Part shown: piece by piece, positions 29,427 to 39,658 of the stretch | Numbering within the stretch: position 1 is the first letter of the stretch | Layout: the number at the start of each line of letters is the position of its first letter | NCBI RefSeq assembly: GCF_003716585.1 | Contig: NZ_PTJO01000006.1 | Location: forward strand, 46,035-110,034 | Reading direction: 5' to 3' | Length of the DNA: 64,000 nucleotides | DNA from: Corynebacterium alimapuense | Lineage (GTDB): Bacteria > Actinomycetota > Actinomycetes > Mycobacteriales > Mycobacteriaceae | Made by a program: the position numbers and the translations under genes | The notes under the pieces: generated by a model | Seen by the model: only the letters and a program-made list of their open reading frames with translations | The model's database searches: none | Told to the model about the DNA's origin: nothing

Positions 29427-30584
29427 TTAGTCTTTGCGCTCGATCAAGGCGAGGATGCGCTCAAAATCATCTTGGTCGCCGAATTCAACCACCATGCGGC
29501 CCTTACGTTTGCCCATGCTGACGGTAACCTTGGCATCCCACTCATCGGTGAGCCGGCCAGCCGCGCGAGTAAATACCTCGGGCTGAGCAACGGGTTCTAC
29601 CGGCTTTTTCTCTGGTGCTTTTCCCGAATGATTAAGCAGGGTTACTGCTTCTTCGGCAGCGCGGACACTTAGTCCTTCGGCGATGATCTGCTCAGCAAGT
29701 TTTTCCTGGCTGAGAGTGGTCTCATCCCCAAGTCGGATGCCGAGCAAGGCTCGGGCATGTCCCGCAGAGAGCCCACCTGCTGCTACCTGCCGCTGGACTG
29801 GCAACGGCAGAGCCAACAGACGAATCATGTTAGTAATCACTGGACGAGAACGGCCGAGTCGTTGTGCCAGCTGTGCCTGGGTGACCCCAAATTCTTCCAG
29901 GAGCTGCTGGTAGGCGGAAGCCTCTTCCAGCGGATTGAGCTGAACTCGATGAATATTCTCCAGCAATGCATCACGCAGCATCGCACCGTCATCGGTGACC
30001 CGGACAATCGCGGGAATCTTAGTCAATCCAGCTCGGGTGGCTGCCCGCCAACGACGCTCACCCATGATGAGCTCATAGCCAGAATCATCAACCGCCGGAC
30101 GAACAACGATCGGCTGCATGAGACCGAACTCGCTGATCGAATGGACTAACTCATCGAGCGCTTCCGCGTCAAAAACGCTGCGGGGCTGTTGTGGATTGGG
30201 GACAATCTCCCCGATGGGGATCTCGCGGTAGGTCGCACCGAATTCAACATCGGAAGCAGCCTGAGGCGTTGGCGTCGGCGTCGGCGTCGGCGTCTGAGTC
30301 GATGCCTTGCCTGCCTCCTCAACCTTGAACGGAGGCGCCTGAGTCGATGCTGGGCTAGGTCCAGTTGAGGTCTCTGCCTTCGGCTGCGAGACAGATGGGA
30401 TAGGGCTAGCAGGGGAGGGGCTAGTCTGCTCCTGGCTGTCTCTGCGACCGCGGGCACCCTTGGTGCCGCCGAGGATGACATCCGCGGCGGATTCACCCAA
30501 CCGAGGAGATTTCTCCGACGGGCCAGACGGGATTAGGGCGGCGAGGCCGCGGCCGAGTCCACCCTTGCGCGTTTCCTGTGACAT
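29427..30584 (-). CDS. parB: Chromosome partitioning protein ParB
   Basis: DNA-binding CTPase (385 aa) that loads at parS and spreads along DNA. Seen: N-terminal [14 protein letters not shown] (ParA-activating type), a long disordered Pro/Ser/Thr linker (about 35-110) including a (Thr-Pro) repeat, [11 protein letters not shown], the CTP-binding GERRWRA (about residue 178), [14 protein letters not shown], an HTH ([19 protein letters not shown]) and a C-terminal dimerisation region. Four parS sites are present 15-22 kb away in this window. It follows parA with a 42-nt gap. Confidence 0.96.
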   Translation of the reverse strand: MSQETRKGGLGRGLAALIPSGPSEKSPRLGESAADVILGGTKGARGRRDSQEQTSPSPASPIPSVSQPKAETSTGPSPASTQAPPFKVEEAGKASTQTPTPTPTPTPQAASDVEFGATYREIPIGEIVPNPQQPRSVFDAEALDELVHSISEFGLMQPIVVRPAVDDSGYELIMGERRWRAATRAGLTKIPAIVRVTDDGAMLRDALLENIHRVQLNPLEEASAYQQLLEEFGVTQAQLAQRLGRSRPVITNMIRLLALPLPVQRQVAAGGLSAGHARALLGIRLGDETTLSQEKLAEQIIAEGLSVRAAEEAVTLLNHSGKAPEKKPVEPVAQPEVFTRAAGRLTDEWDAKVTVSMGKRKGRMVVEFGDQDDFERILALIERKD

Positions 30585-30626
30585 GACGTCGGTGTGCCTT
30601 CCCGGACCTTCCAGGCCCGTTAGCTC

Positions 30627-31607
30627 TTAATCGGTTTCTGCAGATAAATCCGCCGGGCTTGCTGCCTCAGCGGAAAGACGAGCGGCCGTAGCTTGGCTAA
30701 CGCCAATAGGTCCGGTGGATTCTACCGGCAGATAATCGCCGCGGGAAGCAAACTCGCGGGCAGCATCTAGATATGCCCTAGCCCCACGAGAAGTCGGTTC
30801 GTATTCCAAGACGGTCTGCCCATATCCCGGAGCCTCAGAGACCTTCACTGAACGAGGAATAACATTGTTCAGCACAACATCACCAAAGTGTTCTTTGACT
30901 TCACTAGCCACCTGCTCAGAGAGCTTGGTACGAGCGTCATACATGGTCAACGCGATAGCCGAGATATGGAGATTGGTATTGAGGTGCTTGCGAATCATCG
31001 CAATATTGTTGAGCAGCTGGCCCACACCCTCGAGTGCGTAGTACTCACACTGGATAGGAATGAGTACTTCATCGACTGCAGTCATCCCGTTGATGGTCAA
31101 CAGACCCAACGAAGGAGGGCAGTCAATGATGACGAAATCAAAGCCAGCCTCATCTACGAAACCGGTGCGCAGCGCATCATGCAGACGATATTCACGACGA
31201 ACCAGGCTAACCAGCTCGATCTCAGCACCAGCCAGATCGATGGTCGCTGGAATGCAGAAGAGATTCTCATTCGACGGTGACTGTTGAACAGCCTCCGCCG
31301 CAGTAGCCTCGCCGATGAGCATTTCATAGCTGGAGGTAATCCCCGCACTATGCGCAACACCCAAAGCGGTGGAAGCATTGCCCTGCGGATCCAAGTCAAT
31401 GACAAGAACCTTCAACCCATGCAACGCTAGGCCAGCGGCAAGGTTGACGGAGGTGGTGGTTTTACCCACCCCTCCCTTCTGATTAGCAATGGTAATCAGG
31501 CGGGGTTGTTCCGGCCGAGACAATTTGGGCGGGCGCGAGCGTGTTGCCCGTGCGGCGCGGTGTCCCGGCGTGGCGATCTGGGTATCATCCCACTGCTGAT
31601 CTTCCAT
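30627..31607 (-). CDS. parA: Chromosome partitioning ATPase ParA
   Basis: Walker-type ATPase (326 aa) that moves ParB-parS complexes. Seen: deviant Walker A KGGVGKTTTSVNLAAGL (about residue 45), Walker A' DLDPQGNAS, Walker B DFVIIDCPPSLG, and CEYYALEGVGQLL. There is an N-terminal extension of about 35 residues rich in Arg and Pro and a C-terminal Ala/Ser/Glu tail. It lies upstream of parB and downstream of rsmG on the same strand. Confidence 0.96.
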   Translation of the reverse strand: MEDQQWDDTQIATPGHRAARATRSRPPKLSRPEQPRLITIANQKGGVGKTTTSVNLAAGLALHGLKVLVIDLDPQGNASTALGVAHSAGITSSYEMLIGEATAAEAVQQSPSNENLFCIPATIDLAGAEIELVSLVRREYRLHDALRTGFVDEAGFDFVIIDCPPSLGLLTINGMTAVDEVLIPIQCEYYALEGVGQLLNNIAMIRKHLNTNLHISAIALTMYDARTKLSEQVASEVKEHFGDVVLNNVIPRSVKVSEAPGYGQTVLEYEPTSRGARAYLDAAREFASRGDYLPVESTGPIGVSQATAARLSAEAASPADLSAETD

Positions 31608-31707
31608 GGATGTGCCCTGACCTCTTTCTTAATGTCTCACGTGCTATTGACACCGGCCGCTTAACGCGACCGGGACCTGCTCCCACCTTAGTGCGTGCTG
31701 ATGAACA

Positions 31708-32358
31708 TCACCGCACCCGTGGTATCCGCACCAACGTAGTCGGCTCAGAAAGCTGCGCGTTACCTACGGTGAGGATTTCTGGGCTGCCGCCACCAACCCG
31801 ACGAATAGCTTCGCCATCGCGATCAAGTTCCTCAGGTGCGGTAGATCCCTTCATCGCCAGCATGCAACCGCCGATTCTGGCCAACGGCAAAGACCAGCCA
31901 GCTAATTTTCCTAGCGGTGCAACTGCCCGAGAAGTCACCACATCAACCCGACCCAAGCTCTGACGCAGTGATTTTTCCTCAGCACGACCCCGGATAACGG
32001 TGACGTTAACCAAGGAAAGCGAGTTGACCACCTCAGTTAGATACACCGACCGCTTGAGCAAAGGTTCTATGAGGGTGATTTCTAGATCTGGGCGAGCCAA
32101 CGCGAGAGGAATTCCCGGCAATCCGGCGCCTGAACCGACGTCGACAACCGTGACTCCATAATCCATTGCTTCACCGATGACCGCACAGTTGAGAATGTGT
32201 CGTTCCCATAGGCGCGGTACCTCCCGCGGGCCGATAAAACCCCTGGTAGAGCCGTCCGTAGCCAGGGAGAGATGATAGGCCTCGGCAAGGCTCAGCCGGT
32301 CGCCGAAAATTTCAGCAGCGACGGCGGGGGTCGGCTCCAGATTGTGGGTCTCAGTCAT
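31708..32358 (-). CDS. rsmG: 16S rRNA (guanine527-N7)-methyltransferase
   Basis: SAM-dependent methyltransferase RsmG/GidB (216 aa) acting on 16S rRNA G527. Seen: [14 protein letters not shown], the SAM-binding [21 protein letters not shown] (about residue 71), [12 protein letters not shown] and [19 protein letters not shown]. Loss of function is a known route to low-level streptomycin resistance, but the gene looks intact. No jag/khpB gene lies between rsmG and yidC, unlike mycobacteria. Confidence 0.94.
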   Translation of the reverse strand: MTETHNLEPTPAVAAEIFGDRLSLAEAYHLSLATDGSTRGFIGPREVPRLWERHILNCAVIGEAMDYGVTVVDVGSGAGLPGIPLALARPDLEITLIEPLLKRSVYLTEVVNSLSLVNVTVIRGRAEEKSLRQSLGRVDVVTSRAVAPLGKLAGWSLPLARIGGCMLAMKGSTAPEELDRDGEAIRRVGGGSPEILTVGNAQLSEPTTLVRIPRVR

Positions 32359-32390
32359 AATCTAGACACTACCGGCACCCTGGACAGAAA

Positions 32391-32438
32391 CTGACACAGC
32401 CACCGTATTCCGGTTCTGGAATGCGGTGGCTGTGTCAG
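32391..32438 (-). terminator. Terminator of the rpmH-rnpA-yidD-yidC unit
   Basis: CTGACACAGCCACCG (32391-32405) pairs with CGGTGGCTGTGTCAG (32424-32438). The stem extends inward by about six more pairs with one wobble. On the minus strand it follows the yidC stop and is followed by TTTCTG. It separates yidC from rsmG. Confidence 0.85.
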
Positions 32439-32452
32439 AGTTGCTGTAAAAA

Positions 32453-33412
32453 CTACTTCTTCTTCTTTTTTTGCACCTTACGGGCGCCTGGTGCAGGCGC
32501 TGAGGTTCGCTTGAGTGCCTTGCGAGCCTCTTCCTCGGCAGCTTCTTCAGCGTCCATTTTTTTGAAGATATAACGCTGCTGGAAGTAAGTCCAGATGTTG
32601 TTCGAGACCATGTAGAACAGCAGTCCGATGTGCCACAGGAAGCCGGTGAACAAGATGGTCAGGGGCATGACCCACAGCATCATCTTGTTCATCATGCCCA
32701 TCTGATTCTGCATCATTTGAGCTGCATCGCCAACCGGTGCGGCCTGCTTACCGGAAGCAATCCGTGCCTTCTGCCGATCAATGGAGATACGGGCGTTGAA
32801 GTGAGTAGCCACCGCAATGACCAGGACCAACGGCACGGCCACCATGATGATGTCCCACCGACCGAAATCGACCGGCTGGAATGCCTGGTACATATCTTCC
32901 GGCATGGAGATATAGGCAGAAAGCGGCACGCCAAACAAACGAGCGTCGATAAAGGATTGAACGTCTTGGACAGAGAAGATGTAGTTCGGGGTGTTGTAGT
33001 TTTCCTCGATCGACATTCCCAGCTGACCGACGCCTTCACCCGTACGGTTGAAGGAGCGCAAGACGTGGAACAAACCGATGAACACTGGAATCTGCACCAG
33101 CATCGGCAAACAACCCATGACTGGGTTGACGCCCATCTCTTTTTGGAGCTTGCGCGTCTCCTCCATCATCTTCTGCTGGTCATTTTTATACTTGGCGCGA
33201 ATTGCCTGCATCTGCGGCTGCATGTCCTGCATCTTCCGGCTGGAACGCAGCTGGTTGATGGTCGGCTTAAACAGCAGAGTCTTGATGGTAAATGTCAGGA
33301 AGACAATCGCGAGCACCCAGGAGATGCCAGAATCTGGATCCAACACGAAGCTGAAAACTTTGTGCCAGAACCACAGGACGGCCGAAATTGGCCAGTAGAT
33401 GAAGTTGAGCAC
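32453..33412 (-). CDS. yidC: Membrane protein insertase YidC
   Basis: Inserts membrane proteins with or without Sec (319 aa). It starts with a hydrophobic segment (FIYWPISAVLWFWHKVFSF), followed by the 60KD_IMP core: SSRKMQDMQPQMQAIRAKYKNDQQKMMEE (cytoplasmic coiled loop), GCLPMLVQIPVFIGLFHVLR, and MMNKMMLWVMPLTILFTGFL. The tail is highly basic (ending KKKKK), as expected for ribosome contact. It is encoded in the conserved rpmH-rnpA-yidD-yidC order. Confidence 0.95.
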   Translation of the reverse strand: MLNFIYWPISAVLWFWHKVFSFVLDPDSGISWVLAIVFLTFTIKTLLFKPTINQLRSSRKMQDMQPQMQAIRAKYKNDQQKMMEETRKLQKEMGVNPVMGCLPMLVQIPVFIGLFHVLRSFNRTGEGVGQLGMSIEENYNTPNYIFSVQDVQSFIDARLFGVPLSAYISMPEDMYQAFQPVDFGRWDIIMVAVPLVLVIAVATHFNARISIDRQKARIASGKQAAPVGDAAQMMQNQMGMMNKMMLWVMPLTILFTGFLWHIGLLFYMVSNNIWTYFQQRYIFKKMDAEEAAEEEARKALKRTSAPAPGARKVQKKKKK

Positions 33413-33418
33413 CGTGTG

Positions 33419-33700
33419 TCAGAACTCCTTGATATCAGTTGATGTCGGGTCATGTGTACAGACCGGGTCATATCCACCCGGATGCCAAGGACCACATTTG
33501 CTCAGCCGAGCCACCGACATGATGACGCCTTTAATCGCACCGTGCCGGGAAACCGACTCCAGAGCATAGGCGCTGCACGTAGGTTCGAAACGGCAGGTCG
33601 ACCCCATCTTAAGGGGTGACAGATATTTTTGGTAGAAGCGAACCGCCGCCACCAGGACGTGTGCAATAGGCCCCTTAGGGGCCGGAATCTGCTCACTCAT
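33419..33700 (-). CDS. yidD: Membrane protein insertion efficiency factor YidD
   Basis: The 93-aa protein has the YidD signature: [37 protein letters not shown], with both conserved cysteines, then [13 protein letters not shown]. It is membrane-associated and supports YidC-dependent insertion. It overlaps rnpA by 4 nt and precedes yidC by 6 nt. Confidence 0.95.
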   Translation of the reverse strand: MSEQIPAPKGPIAHVLVAAVRFYQKYLSPLKMGSTCRFEPTCSAYALESVSRHGAIKGVIMSVARLSKCGPWHPGGYDPVCTHDPTSTDIKEF

Positions 33701-34062
33701 CCCAAAATCGCTAGCTTCCGCAGGGCTCGCCGCAGGTCACGTTCAAGATCGCTTGACGACGCCGCCCCTGCCGCCGGCAGTGCCCTCACCACAAGGTCTG
33801 TGGTGATTGGAAGATCATCGAAAAACGATGAGCAGACATGCCGAAGCCGCCGGGAGGTGCGGTGACGGATCACTGCATTCCCGACGGCTTTGGAAACTAT
33901 GAGCCCGACTCGAGGCCCACCCTGATGGGAGACCTCAGCGCCTGCTGCTCGGGAGTGGTCCATTGCATGGACCACCACGGTGCGCGTTCCGGTGCGGCGT
34001 CCACGCTTGATCGTCCGGCTGAATTCAGCTGGCGAGGTGAACTTGTGCTGCTTCGGAAGCAC
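33697..34062 (-). CDS. rnpA: Ribonuclease P protein component
   Basis: Basic 121-aa protein subunit of RNase P, needed for tRNA 5' maturation. Seen: [18 protein letters not shown] at the N-terminus and the signature [23 protein letters not shown] (RNR-type motif, about residue 65). It lies 13 nt after rpmH and overlaps yidD. Confidence 0.94.
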   Translation of the reverse strand: MLPKQHKFTSPAEFSRTIKRGRRTGTRTVVVHAMDHSRAAGAEVSHQGGPRVGLIVSKAVGNAVIRHRTSRRLRHVCSSFFDDLPITTDLVVRALPAAGAASSSDLERDLRRALRKLAILG

Positions 34063-34075
34063 CGAGGTAACTCCT

Positions 34076-34219
34076 TTAAGCAGTCAGCTTGGCGCGACCC
34101 TTACGGCGGCGTGCCGAAACGATGGCGCGACCTGCGCGGGTGCTCATGCGGGTACGGAAGCCGTGCACGCGTGCACGACGACGGTTGTTCGGCTGGAAAG
34201 TCCGCTTGCCCTTTGCCAC
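34076..34219 (-). CDS. rpmH: 50S ribosomal protein L34
   Basis: The 47-aa highly basic protein reads [20 protein letters not shown] at the start, then [21 protein letters not shown] and ends KLTA. It is full length, a perfect L34. GTG start at 34219, with GAGGAG (complement of 34227-34232) as ribosome-binding site. It forms the first gene of the rnpA-yidD-yidC unit and diverges from dnaA. Confidence 0.97.
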   Translation of the reverse strand: MAKGKRTFQPNNRRRARVHGFRTRMSTRAGRAIVSARRRKGRAKLTA

Positions 34220-34419
34220 GGTAAAACTCCTCTGTGTAACGCGGCGACCGAGCGGGTTCGGTCATCCGTTAGATGAAATGTACGGTTCGAGATGCCTCCG
34301 ACCGGAACCGAATTTAGGTTCCCGCCTGCGGCGCGCATAGTCCACACAAACGCGCGACGTTGATTACCCGGATGAGGGTTCGCCGCGGCCCGAATTCGGT
34401 GCCGACTTTGCTCTCACTC

Positions 34420-35043
34420 ACATCCTCCGGCGGGCCGCCCTCATGTGGTTAAGACATGGGACTGCGTGCCCGGTGATGCGATAGACCATGTCAGACTACG
34501 CGTATTCCACAGTTTCGAACAAATCAAAGACACCAGCCCTCTACCACTTTCCATGGGTGCCCCTGAAATGACAACCATGAGATTAGGGGCAGGTCACTAC
34601 CCAAGTTTCCCTGACGAGAGGGTGCCCTGGGGCGGCTTACACCTGCTTTCAACAACATCATCCATGCTCAGCGTTAGACAGCGGACGAGGCCACCGAGTA
34701 ACAATAGAATAATCACAGAAAATCACAGACCGCTCATTGCTCGCCTGTGGACAACTTTTAGTTTTCCGTTGACCACTATTTATATCGACCGAAATGACGC
34801 AGGTCAACGCTAGAAATAGCGTAAATAGTGTTATCCACAGACATTCAAGTAGGCTGTGGACAACGAAAATCGCAGAATCTATCCACAGGTGTGGATACTT
34901 CTGTGCATGGCGAGGTAGCAGCCACAATCCCGTGCGGACAGGCCTGTGGAAACACGGTGGAAGTTATCCACCGTTAGACCCGGCAGCCACAGCCCAAAAG
35001 GGGAGATATGGGATGTCTCAATAACCCAAGGAACGAGGAATTA
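34420..35043. other. oriC: oriC, left part (rpmH-dnaA intergenic): DnaA boxes
   Basis: Roughly 800 bp without genes lie between rpmH and dnaA. Relative to TTATCCACA, I see boxes at 34746-34754 (TGTGGACAA), 34831-34839 (perfect), 34855-34863 (TGTGGACAA), 34879-34887 (CTATCCACA), 34890-34898 (TGTGGATAC), 34945-34953 (TGTGGAAAC) and 34964-34972 (TTATCCACC), in both orientations. An A+T-rich stretch at 34760-34830 precedes the cluster. The dnaA promoter, probably autoregulated, must lie here. Confidence 0.88.
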
Positions 35044-36648
35044 GTGTCGGATCAGCAAGCATCATTGGTGCAGACCTGGCGGGAAATCAAGGCCGAACTG
35101 CTCGAGCAGTCCGAACGGCCAGACTCTGAGATACCCACCTTTACGCACCAGCAGCGAGCATTCCTCGGACTGGCACAACCGATCGTTTTGGTCGATGGAT
35201 ATGCGTTGTTGGCCACTCCACATGCCATGGCCAAACAAGTCATCGAAAATGATCTCGGCGAGCATATCGTCAAGGTGCTCTCCCAGCGGACAGGTCGCCC
35301 CTGCAGCCTTGCGGTAAGCGTTCAGCCCGAGGCAATTCCGGATCCTCCAGCTACTCCGGTACAAACTCAAATGGATATGCCGATGTCCAACCAGCGGCCG
35401 ACTTCTCGGGCGACTCCGGAGTGGACTACCTCGCATGCCCACGTTGAGCAGCCACCAGCTCCCGCGCCTAGCCCAGCCCCGTCTGCGCCAATGAATCAAG
35501 CGCCGGCGCAAACTCCGGGAAACCCAGTGCCGTGGGGTCCTGGACCATCATCGCCTGGCTATAATCAAAGCCAGCGATTGCCGCGAGAAAAGCCTGCTCA
35601 TGACCCAAATAGAGAGAAATCTCTCAACCCGAAGTACACCTTCGAGAGCTTCGTGATTGGCTCCTCCAACCGTTTCGCTAACGGTGCAGCGGTGGCGGTA
35701 TCCGAAAACCCCGCCCGGGCCTACAACCCGCTATTTATCTGGGGAGGTTCTGGCCTAGGAAAAACCCACTTGCTCCATGCGGCTGGCAACTACGCTCAGG
35801 TTCTGCAACCAGGACTGCGGGTGAAATATGTATCCAGCGAGGAATTCACCAACGATTACATCAACTCAGTGCGCGACGACCGCCAGGAATCTTTCAAACG
35901 TCGCTACCGCAATCTGGATATCCTCATGGTCGATGACATCCAGTTTTTGGAGGGCAAGGAAGGAACTCAGGAAGAGTTCTTCCATACCTTCAATGCGCTT
36001 CATCAGGCAGATAAACAGATCATTTTGTCCTCCGACCGTCCGCCTAAACAGCTGACCACGCTTGAGGATCGACTGCGCACTCGTTTTGAAGGTGGGCTGA
36101 TCACAGATGTGCAACCTCCGGATCTAGAGACTCGCATCGCGATTTTGGAGAAAAAAGCCCAGGCCGATGGAACTCATGTCGACCGCAGTGTTTTGGAGCT
36201 CATTGCCTCCCGTTTTGAGTCTTCGATCAGGGAGCTTGAGGGCGCATTAATTCGTGTCTCTGCCTACTCATCGTTGATCAATGAGCCGATTAATCAGGAG
36301 ATGGCGGAGATCGCTCTTCGCGATATCCTCCCGGATGCCGCTGATGTTGAGATCACCGCAGCCACCATCATGGAGGTGACCATTGAGTATTTCAGTATCA
36401 CGATGGACACACTCACTGGTGCTGGAAAGACCAGGGCAGTAGCCCATGCCCGTCAGCTGGCAATGTATCTCTGTCGGGAGCTTACTGATCTCTCGCTTCC
36501 GAAAATTGGTGCTCATTTTGGTGGCAAAGACCACACCACCGTCATGTACGCAGATCGAAAAATTCGTAAAGAAATGACCGAAAAGCGCGATACCTACGAT
36601 GAGATTCAGCAGCTCACGCAGATGATTAAAAATCGCGGCAGGCTTTAA
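35044..36648 (+). CDS. dnaA: Chromosomal replication initiator protein DnaA
   Basis: AAA+ initiator (534 aa). Domain I is at about 1-90 and a Pro-rich domain II at about 100-185. The AAA+ core has Walker A ([11 protein letters not shown]), Walker B ([21 protein letters not shown]) and sensor SSDRPPKQL. Domain IV has the DnaA signature ([20 protein letters not shown]). GTG at 35044 is preferred because GAGGA precedes it and the protein then starts [18 protein letters not shown] like other corynebacterial DnaA; an ATG at 35008 with GGGAG would add 12 residues. DnaA-box clusters flank the gene on both sides. Confidence 0.95.
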   Translation: MSDQQASLVQTWREIKAELLEQSERPDSEIPTFTHQQRAFLGLAQPIVLVDGYALLATPHAMAKQVIENDLGEHIVKVLSQRTGRPCSLAVSVQPEAIPDPPATPVQTQMDMPMSNQRPTSRATPEWTTSHAHVEQPPAPAPSPAPSAPMNQAPAQTPGNPVPWGPGPSSPGYNQSQRLPREKPAHDPNREKSLNPKYTFESFVIGSSNRFANGAAVAVSENPARAYNPLFIWGGSGLGKTHLLHAAGNYAQVLQPGLRVKYVSSEEFTNDYINSVRDDRQESFKRRYRNLDILMVDDIQFLEGKEGTQEEFFHTFNALHQADKQIILSSDRPPKQLTTLEDRLRTRFEGGLITDVQPPDLETRIAILEKKAQADGTHVDRSVLELIASRFESSIRELEGALIRVSAYSSLINEPINQEMAEIALRDILPDAADVEITAATIMEVTIEYFSITMDTLTGAGKTRAVAHARQLAMYLCRELTDLSLPKIGAHFGGKDHTTVMYADRKIRKEMTEKRDTYDEIQQLTQMIKNRGRL

Positions 36649-36666
36649 GCCTAGGACTACTGAGAT

Positions 36667-36698
36667 AACCCCAGACACCTTGAGGTGTCTGGGGTTTT
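36667..36698 (+). terminator. dnaA terminator
   Basis: A perfect 13-bp stem (36667-36679 with 36684-36696), a TTGA loop and a T tail follow dnaA directly. Confidence 0.93.
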
Positions 36699-37256
36699 GT
36701 CATTTTCTAACTGGGTTTTTCAGCTCGAGCAGCTGAAAAACAAAAAATTTGGTTTTTCTGCTCAAAATTGTCCACAGATTCACTCACACCTGTGTAATTA
36801 CACTTTTGTAATTAGGAGATTCACGTCACAAATCTCATCTGCTGAGAAGCTTCCAGGGCCTGTGGATAACTACATCTTTCCTGTTAAAACAAGGTGCACA
36901 ACCAAATGACAATTGTGGAGAAACCTCGGAAGCCAAAAGTTATCCACAGTCGGGAAAAGTTATCCACAGGAATCTGACACCTAGAATCACATCCTGGATT
37001 GGCACGGCTACCTTGTGATTTAGGGTCCCATCCACAGATTGCACAGGACTTACTGTTACTGCCGTCTTTTAACTAGTAATTCTCCTAGAAGAAAGAGAGT
37101 GTGGGGACAAGTTGCAAAAGCTTCGGCCATCAAGGCCGAGGCGAAGATCAAATGACAAAAAGCTGATGCGGCTGAGCATCGGCCATGAGGTACGTTGGAG
37201 TTTGTTATTCGCTCGGTTGTTGAACCGATCACAAAGACATCGAGGAGTCCGACAGC
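36699..37256. other. oriC: oriC, right part (dnaA-dnaN intergenic): AT-rich region and DnaA boxes
   Basis: The 558 bp hold A+T-rich DNA at 36705-36770 and a palindrome GTGTAATTACAC at 36792-36803 with a partial copy just after (TTTGTAATTAGG). DnaA boxes lie at 36768-36776 (TTGTCCACA), 36861-36869, 36940-36948 and 36960-36968 (all three perfect), with a weaker one at 36914-36922. The two adjacent perfect boxes 20 bp apart in the same orientation stand out. The rest, 37030-37256, is the dnaN leader; I see no small gene in it. Confidence 0.88.
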
Positions 37257-38444
37257 ATGGAGTCGCAAACAGTGTCGTTCCGGGTGGCCAGGGATGACCT
37301 CGCCAACGCGGTAGCGTGGGTAGCTAGGAGCCTGCCCAATAAGGTCACCCAACCTGTCCTGCGAGCTATGTTGATTACCGCTGATGACGCAGGCCTAGAA
37401 TTTGCAGGATTCGACTACGAAGTTTCCTCTCGAGTACGCATCGCAGCAGAGGTCAACGAGCCCGGACGTATCGCAGTAGCCGGCAAGCTCATTGCAGAAA
37501 TTGTTAATGTGCTTCCCAACAAGCCGGTTGAGCTTCAGGTCGAGGGTTCCAGGGCGCTGCTTTCCTGCGGCTCATCTCGCTTTGAGCTCCCGCTAATTCC
37601 TTTGGATGATTACCCACAGATTCCTAGTCTTCCTGAGGTCACCGGCACGATTGATCCTCGTTTGTTCGCCGAAGCTGTCACTCAGGTGGCTACTGCAGCG
37701 GGCAAAGATGAAACTCTGCCGATGCTGACTGGCGTGCATATTGAGATCAATGGTCCCTACCTGAGTTTGGCTGCGACTGACCGTTTTCGGCTAGCTTTGC
37801 GCACCTGCATGTGGGAGCCTTCTTCTCCCGATATCCAGGCCAAGCTACTCATTCCGGCAAAGACACTTTTGGAAAACGCTCGCACCCTTGACAGTCACGT
37901 TACTGATCCTGTCGAGCTCGCTGTGGGTACTGGTGAGCAGGTTGGAAGTGCTGGTCTATTCGGTGTGCACACCGAAAACCGAGAAACTACCACCCGTATG
38001 CTGGACGCTGATTTTCCCAATATCCAGCCGTTGTTGCCAAAAACTCATACCGCTATGGCTTCGGTCGAAATTGCTCCGTTGCAAGAAGCTATCCGTCGTG
38101 TCAGCCTGGTCACTGAACGCAATGCCCAGATTCGAATGGAATTTACGGAAGGTGAAGTAGTGCTTTCCGCTGGCGGTGCAGATTCTGGCCACGCTGAAGA
38201 GCGTCTTCCTTGCGCATTTGTCGGCCGCGATGAGCTCACCATTGCCTTTAACCCTGGGTACCTCCGAGAAGGCCTCGGTGTCGTTCATACCAATCGTGTG
38301 GTCTTTGGTTTTACTGAACCTTCACGGCCTGCGATTTTGGTACCGGAACCTGCTGAGCTGCCGGAAGCTGATGCTGATGGAACCTTCACCACTCCGGAGA
38401 CGGAATTTACTTATCTGCTCATGCCGGTGCGGCTGCCGGGTTAG
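37257..38444 (+). CDS. dnaN: DNA polymerase III beta sliding clamp
   Basis: Processivity clamp (395 aa) with three repeated domains. N-terminal FRVARDDLANAVAWVARSLP, the LPMLTGVHIEI segment at the start of domain 2, and the C-terminal TEFTYLLMPVRLPG (MPVR/MPMR clamp tail) are typical. It lies downstream of dnaA in the canonical order and ends 20 nt before the probable recF start. Confidence 0.96.
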   Translation: MESQTVSFRVARDDLANAVAWVARSLPNKVTQPVLRAMLITADDAGLEFAGFDYEVSSRVRIAAEVNEPGRIAVAGKLIAEIVNVLPNKPVELQVEGSRALLSCGSSRFELPLIPLDDYPQIPSLPEVTGTIDPRLFAEAVTQVATAAGKDETLPMLTGVHIEINGPYLSLAATDRFRLALRTCMWEPSSPDIQAKLLIPAKTLLENARTLDSHVTDPVELAVGTGEQVGSAGLFGVHTENRETTTRMLDADFPNIQPLLPKTHTAMASVEIAPLQEAIRRVSLVTERNAQIRMEFTEGEVVLSAGGADSGHAEERLPCAFVGRDELTIAFNPGYLREGLGVVHTNRVVFGFTEPSRPAILVPEPAELPEADADGTFTTPETEFTYLLMPVRLPG

Positions 38445-38470
38445 ACCGGTTGACCGGGAGGTGACTGAGC

Positions 38471-39658
38471 ATCTACATCAGAACACTCGAGCTGCGTGAT
38501 TTTCGGTCTTGGCCCCAGTTATCGCTAACACTGGAGCCTGGAATCACCCTTTTCGTTGGTAGAAACGGCTTTGGCAAGACCAATATTGTTGAAGCCATCG
38601 GCTATGCCGCGCATTTGGGATCTCACCGGGTTTCACATGATGCACCGTTGGTACGCACTGGTTCTGATAGCGCGCGCATCTCGATCACCGCAGTAAACCA
38701 AGGACGAGAACTTACTGCTCATCTGCTGCTCAAAGCACATTCGGCTAATAAAGCACAGATCAATCGCACGAAGTTGAACACTCCTCGAGAATTACTTGGG
38801 GTCGTACGCACCGTGCTATTTGCCCCAGAAGATCTTGCGCTGGTCCGAGGCGAACCAGCGGAACGGCGACGTTATTTGGATAATATTATTGCTACTCGCA
38901 CTCCGCGTTTAGCTGGCGTGAAAGCTGATTATGACAAAGTTTTGCGTCAGCGCAATGCTCTGTTGAAATCTGCTGGCGGGACACTTCGGCGTGGTTATAG
39001 AGATGCCGATGGAGCAGGGGCTCTAGCTACTCTTGACGTATGGGATTCGCAGCTATCGGGGTTGGGTGCTCAGATCATCGCGGCTCGTCGTAGTGTGGCT
39101 TCGCAGTTGGCAGAACACATCGATGATGCCTATGTGGCAATCGCCCCTGAATCCAGATCGGTCCAGGTTGACTACTCTTCTACGGTGCCTGCAGAAGGCA
39201 GCGATCCGGAAATTGTAGAGGCTGCAATGCTTGCTGAGCTGGGAAGAATCCGCCAACGAGAGATTGATCGGGGAACCAGTTTAGTTGGACCCCATCGTGA
39301 TGATCTACTGCTCAAACTTGGTGATCAACCAGTCAAAGGTTTTGCTTCTCACGGCGAGACTTGGTCATTTGCTCTGGCGTTAAGGTTGGCAGAGTTTGGC
39401 CTACTCCGTTCGGATGGCACTGATCCAGTCCTTATTCTTGATGACGTTTTTTCTGAACTAGACGCAGGACGGAGGGAAAAGCTCGTCACTTTGGCAGCCG
39501 CTGCAGAACAAGTGCTTATTACTGCCGCAGTTGATGGTGATCTTCCTGTCAGTTTGGCCGATTCTCCAAAGACTCCAGTTAATCGCTATGTAGTCGAGGT
39601 TAAAGACGAACAACAAGGACGAATCAGTGTGCTTGAGCAGGAGGGCGTAGATGGCTGA
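38471..39658 (+). CDS. recF: Recombination/replication repair protein RecF, non-canonical start codon
   Basis: SMC-like ATPase that helps load RecA at gaps (395 aa as drawn). Homology begins at [14 protein letters not shown] with Walker A GRNGFGKT (38558-38581), and continues to the C-terminal [15 protein letters not shown]. The frame contains no ATG, GTG or TTG between the upstream stop (TGA 38462-38464) and the Walker A motif. The codon at the position of the usual initiator Met is ATC (38471), 9 nt after a strong GGGAGG (38456-38461); CTG at 38465 is the other option. A start at the TTG at 38615 would delete the ATP-binding site. The gene overlaps dciA by 8 nt. Confidence 0.88.
   Translation: MYIRTLELRDFRSWPQLSLTLEPGITLFVGRNGFGKTNIVEAIGYAAHLGSHRVSHDAPLVRTGSDSARISITAVNQGRELTAHLLLKAHSANKAQINRTKLNTPRELLGVVRTVLFAPEDLALVRGEPAERRRYLDNIIATRTPRLAGVKADYDKVLRQRNALLKSAGGTLRRGYRDADGAGALATLDVWDSQLSGLGAQIIAARRSVASQLAEHIDDAYVAIAPESRSVQVDYSSTVPAEGSDPEIVEAAMLAELGRIRQREIDRGTSLVGPHRDDLLLKLGDQPVKGFASHGETWSFALALRLAEFGLLRSDGTDPVLILDDVFSELDAGRREKLVTLAAAAEQVLITAAVDGDLPVSLADSPKTPVNRYVVEVKDEQQGRISVLEQEGVDG

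Noticed and set aside
30262..30299. Short regular repeats considered as a CRISPR array
   Set aside because: Six-bp repeats in coding sequence, no spacers; no CRISPR array seen anywhere in the window.
32630..33442. A 270-codon open frame antisense to yidC
   Set aside because: Low-complexity His/Gln/Leu composition and complete overlap with a conserved gene; chance open frame.
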